This document shows positions 12,545 through 13,114 of a stretch of DNA of 13,114 nt, one piece after another. The position numbers were made by a program, and so were the translations under genes. Position 1 is the first letter of the stretch. Each line of letters starts with the position of its first letter. The notes under the pieces were generated by a model that worked only from the letters and a program-made list of their open reading frames with translations, was not told where the DNA came from and ran no database searches. The stretch comes from JAENVT01 sp031412355 (GTDB taxonomy: Bacteria > Actinomycetota > Acidimicrobiia > Acidimicrobiales > Ilumatobacteraceae): assembly GCA_031412355.1 (NCBI GenBank), contig JANOCR010000306.1:1-13114 (forward strand), written 5' to 3'.

Positions 12545-13114
12545 GCACCAATCGCGTTCGTATCGTCACCGACTCGGCGTGCGATCTCCCTCAGGCCGTC
12601 GCCGACGAATTCGACATCGAGATCGTTCCGCTGACCATCCGCATCGACGGTAACGAATACGTCGATCGCCAGGATCTCACTGTTGCCGAGTTCTGGGCGA
12701 AGTGTGCGGCGTCGCCGACGCTTCCCGAAACGGCGGCGCCGGCGCCCGGACAGTTCGAGCAGACCTATCGAACGCTGGCCACCGATGGTGCCAGCAGCGT
12801 CGTCACCATTTCGTTGAGCGGCGCGCTTTCGGCCACCATGCAGTCGGCCGAACTGGCCGCGCGATCGGTCGCCGATCTCATTCCCGTCACGGTCATCGAC
12901 AGCCGGTCCGTCACACTCGGCCTCGGGGCCATCGTTGCGGCGTGCGCCCGCCTGGCAGCGACGGGGGCGACACACGACGAGGTCGTCGCCCACGCCAACG
13001 ATCTCGCGGGGCGCACGCATGTGTGGGGTGCGCTCGACACGCTCGACAACCTGAAGAAGGGTGGTCGCATCGGTGGTGCAAAGGCATTGCTGGCCTCCGC
13101 TCTGGCGATCAAGC
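12541..13114 (+). CDS. DegV-family fatty-acid-binding protein, N-terminal part (truncated by the window edge)
   Basis: From the GTG at 12541, 191 complete codons run to the right edge. Diagnostic DegV motifs are VRIVTDSACDLP (residues 6-17), PETAAPAPGQFEQTY, SLSGALSATMQSAELAA, DSRSVTLGLG and the interdomain LDTLDNLKKGGRIGG. DegV (FakB-type) proteins bind a fatty acid and present it to the FakA kinase for phosphorylation. No fakA is in the window, so the lipid role is inferred from family. The start overlaps the DUF6049 stop as GTGA, so it belongs to the same translation-coupled unit. The last part of the C-terminal DegV domain is missing because of the edge, not because of a break in the gene. 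Confidence 0.93.
   Translation, partial: MSTNRVRIVTDSACDLPQAVADEFDIEIVPLTIRIDGNEYVDRQDLTVAEFWAKCAASPTLPETAAPAPGQFEQTYRTLATDGASSVVTISLSGALSATMQSAELAARSVADLIPVTVIDSRSVTLGLGAIVAACARLAATGATHDEVVAHANDLAGRTHVWGALDTLDNLKKGGRIGGAKALLASALAIK

Noticed and set aside
12268..13020. Minus-strand 250-residue open frame at the right end
   Set aside because: It is antisense to the DUF6049 C-terminus and to DegV, both of which have clear family motifs.

Overview
The window looks like ordinary chromosome from a high-GC actinobacterium. The gene families (a DUF5318 protein, a DUF6049-type secreted protein, the rpsF-ssb-rpsR-rplI-dnaB cluster) and several GTG starts with a -10-like box only 6-8 nt upstream (leaderless style) fit Actinobacteria. 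The ribosomal proteins and the large GGDEF/EAL receptor suggest the Acidimicrobiia (Ilumatobacter-like). That placement is from protein feel, not from a search.

Region 1 (1-2211, minus strand) is the replication/ribosome cluster rpsF-ssb-rpsR-rplI followed by dnaB, whose 3' part runs off the left edge. rpsF, ssb, rpsR and rplI are tightly spaced. A 197-bp gap before dnaB holds two perfect actinobacterial DnaA boxes, a pair of iteron-like 20-mers and a nested palindrome. S18 carries an unusual low-complexity C-terminal extension.

Region 2 (2212-2581) is a 370-bp gene-free divergent spacer, rich in inverted repeats. It contains a hairpin in the rpsF leader, a 10-bp stem-loop, and an 18-bp perfect palindrome just upstream of a DinB-like gene. 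Region 3 (2582-4189) holds that DinB-like gene, a DUF5318 zinc-ribbon-like gene convergent with it and overlapping its tail, and a divergently transcribed class I methyltransferase.

Region 4 (4199-9741, minus) encodes an HDAC-like deacetylase, the CCA-adding enzyme (overlapping by 4 nt) and, 30 nt further on, a 1019-residue membrane PAS-PAS-GGDEF-EAL protein with its own candidate promoter. Region 5 (9792-13114, plus) is an operon-like run in which each start overlaps the previous stop as GTGA: a GNAT acetyltransferase, a DUF6049-type type-I membrane protein, and a DegV fatty-acid-binding protein cut by the right edge.

In Mycobacterium the rpsF-dnaB cluster and the pcnA/DUF6049 neighbourhood lie on opposite sides of dnaA/oriC. 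Here they share 13 kb with no dnaA between them, so the segment is probably origin-proximal but rearranged. I see no mobile element, CRISPR array, tRNA or rRNA, and no clearly novel multi-gene system. The most interesting material is regulatory DNA: the dnaB upstream region and the 2212-2581 spacer.
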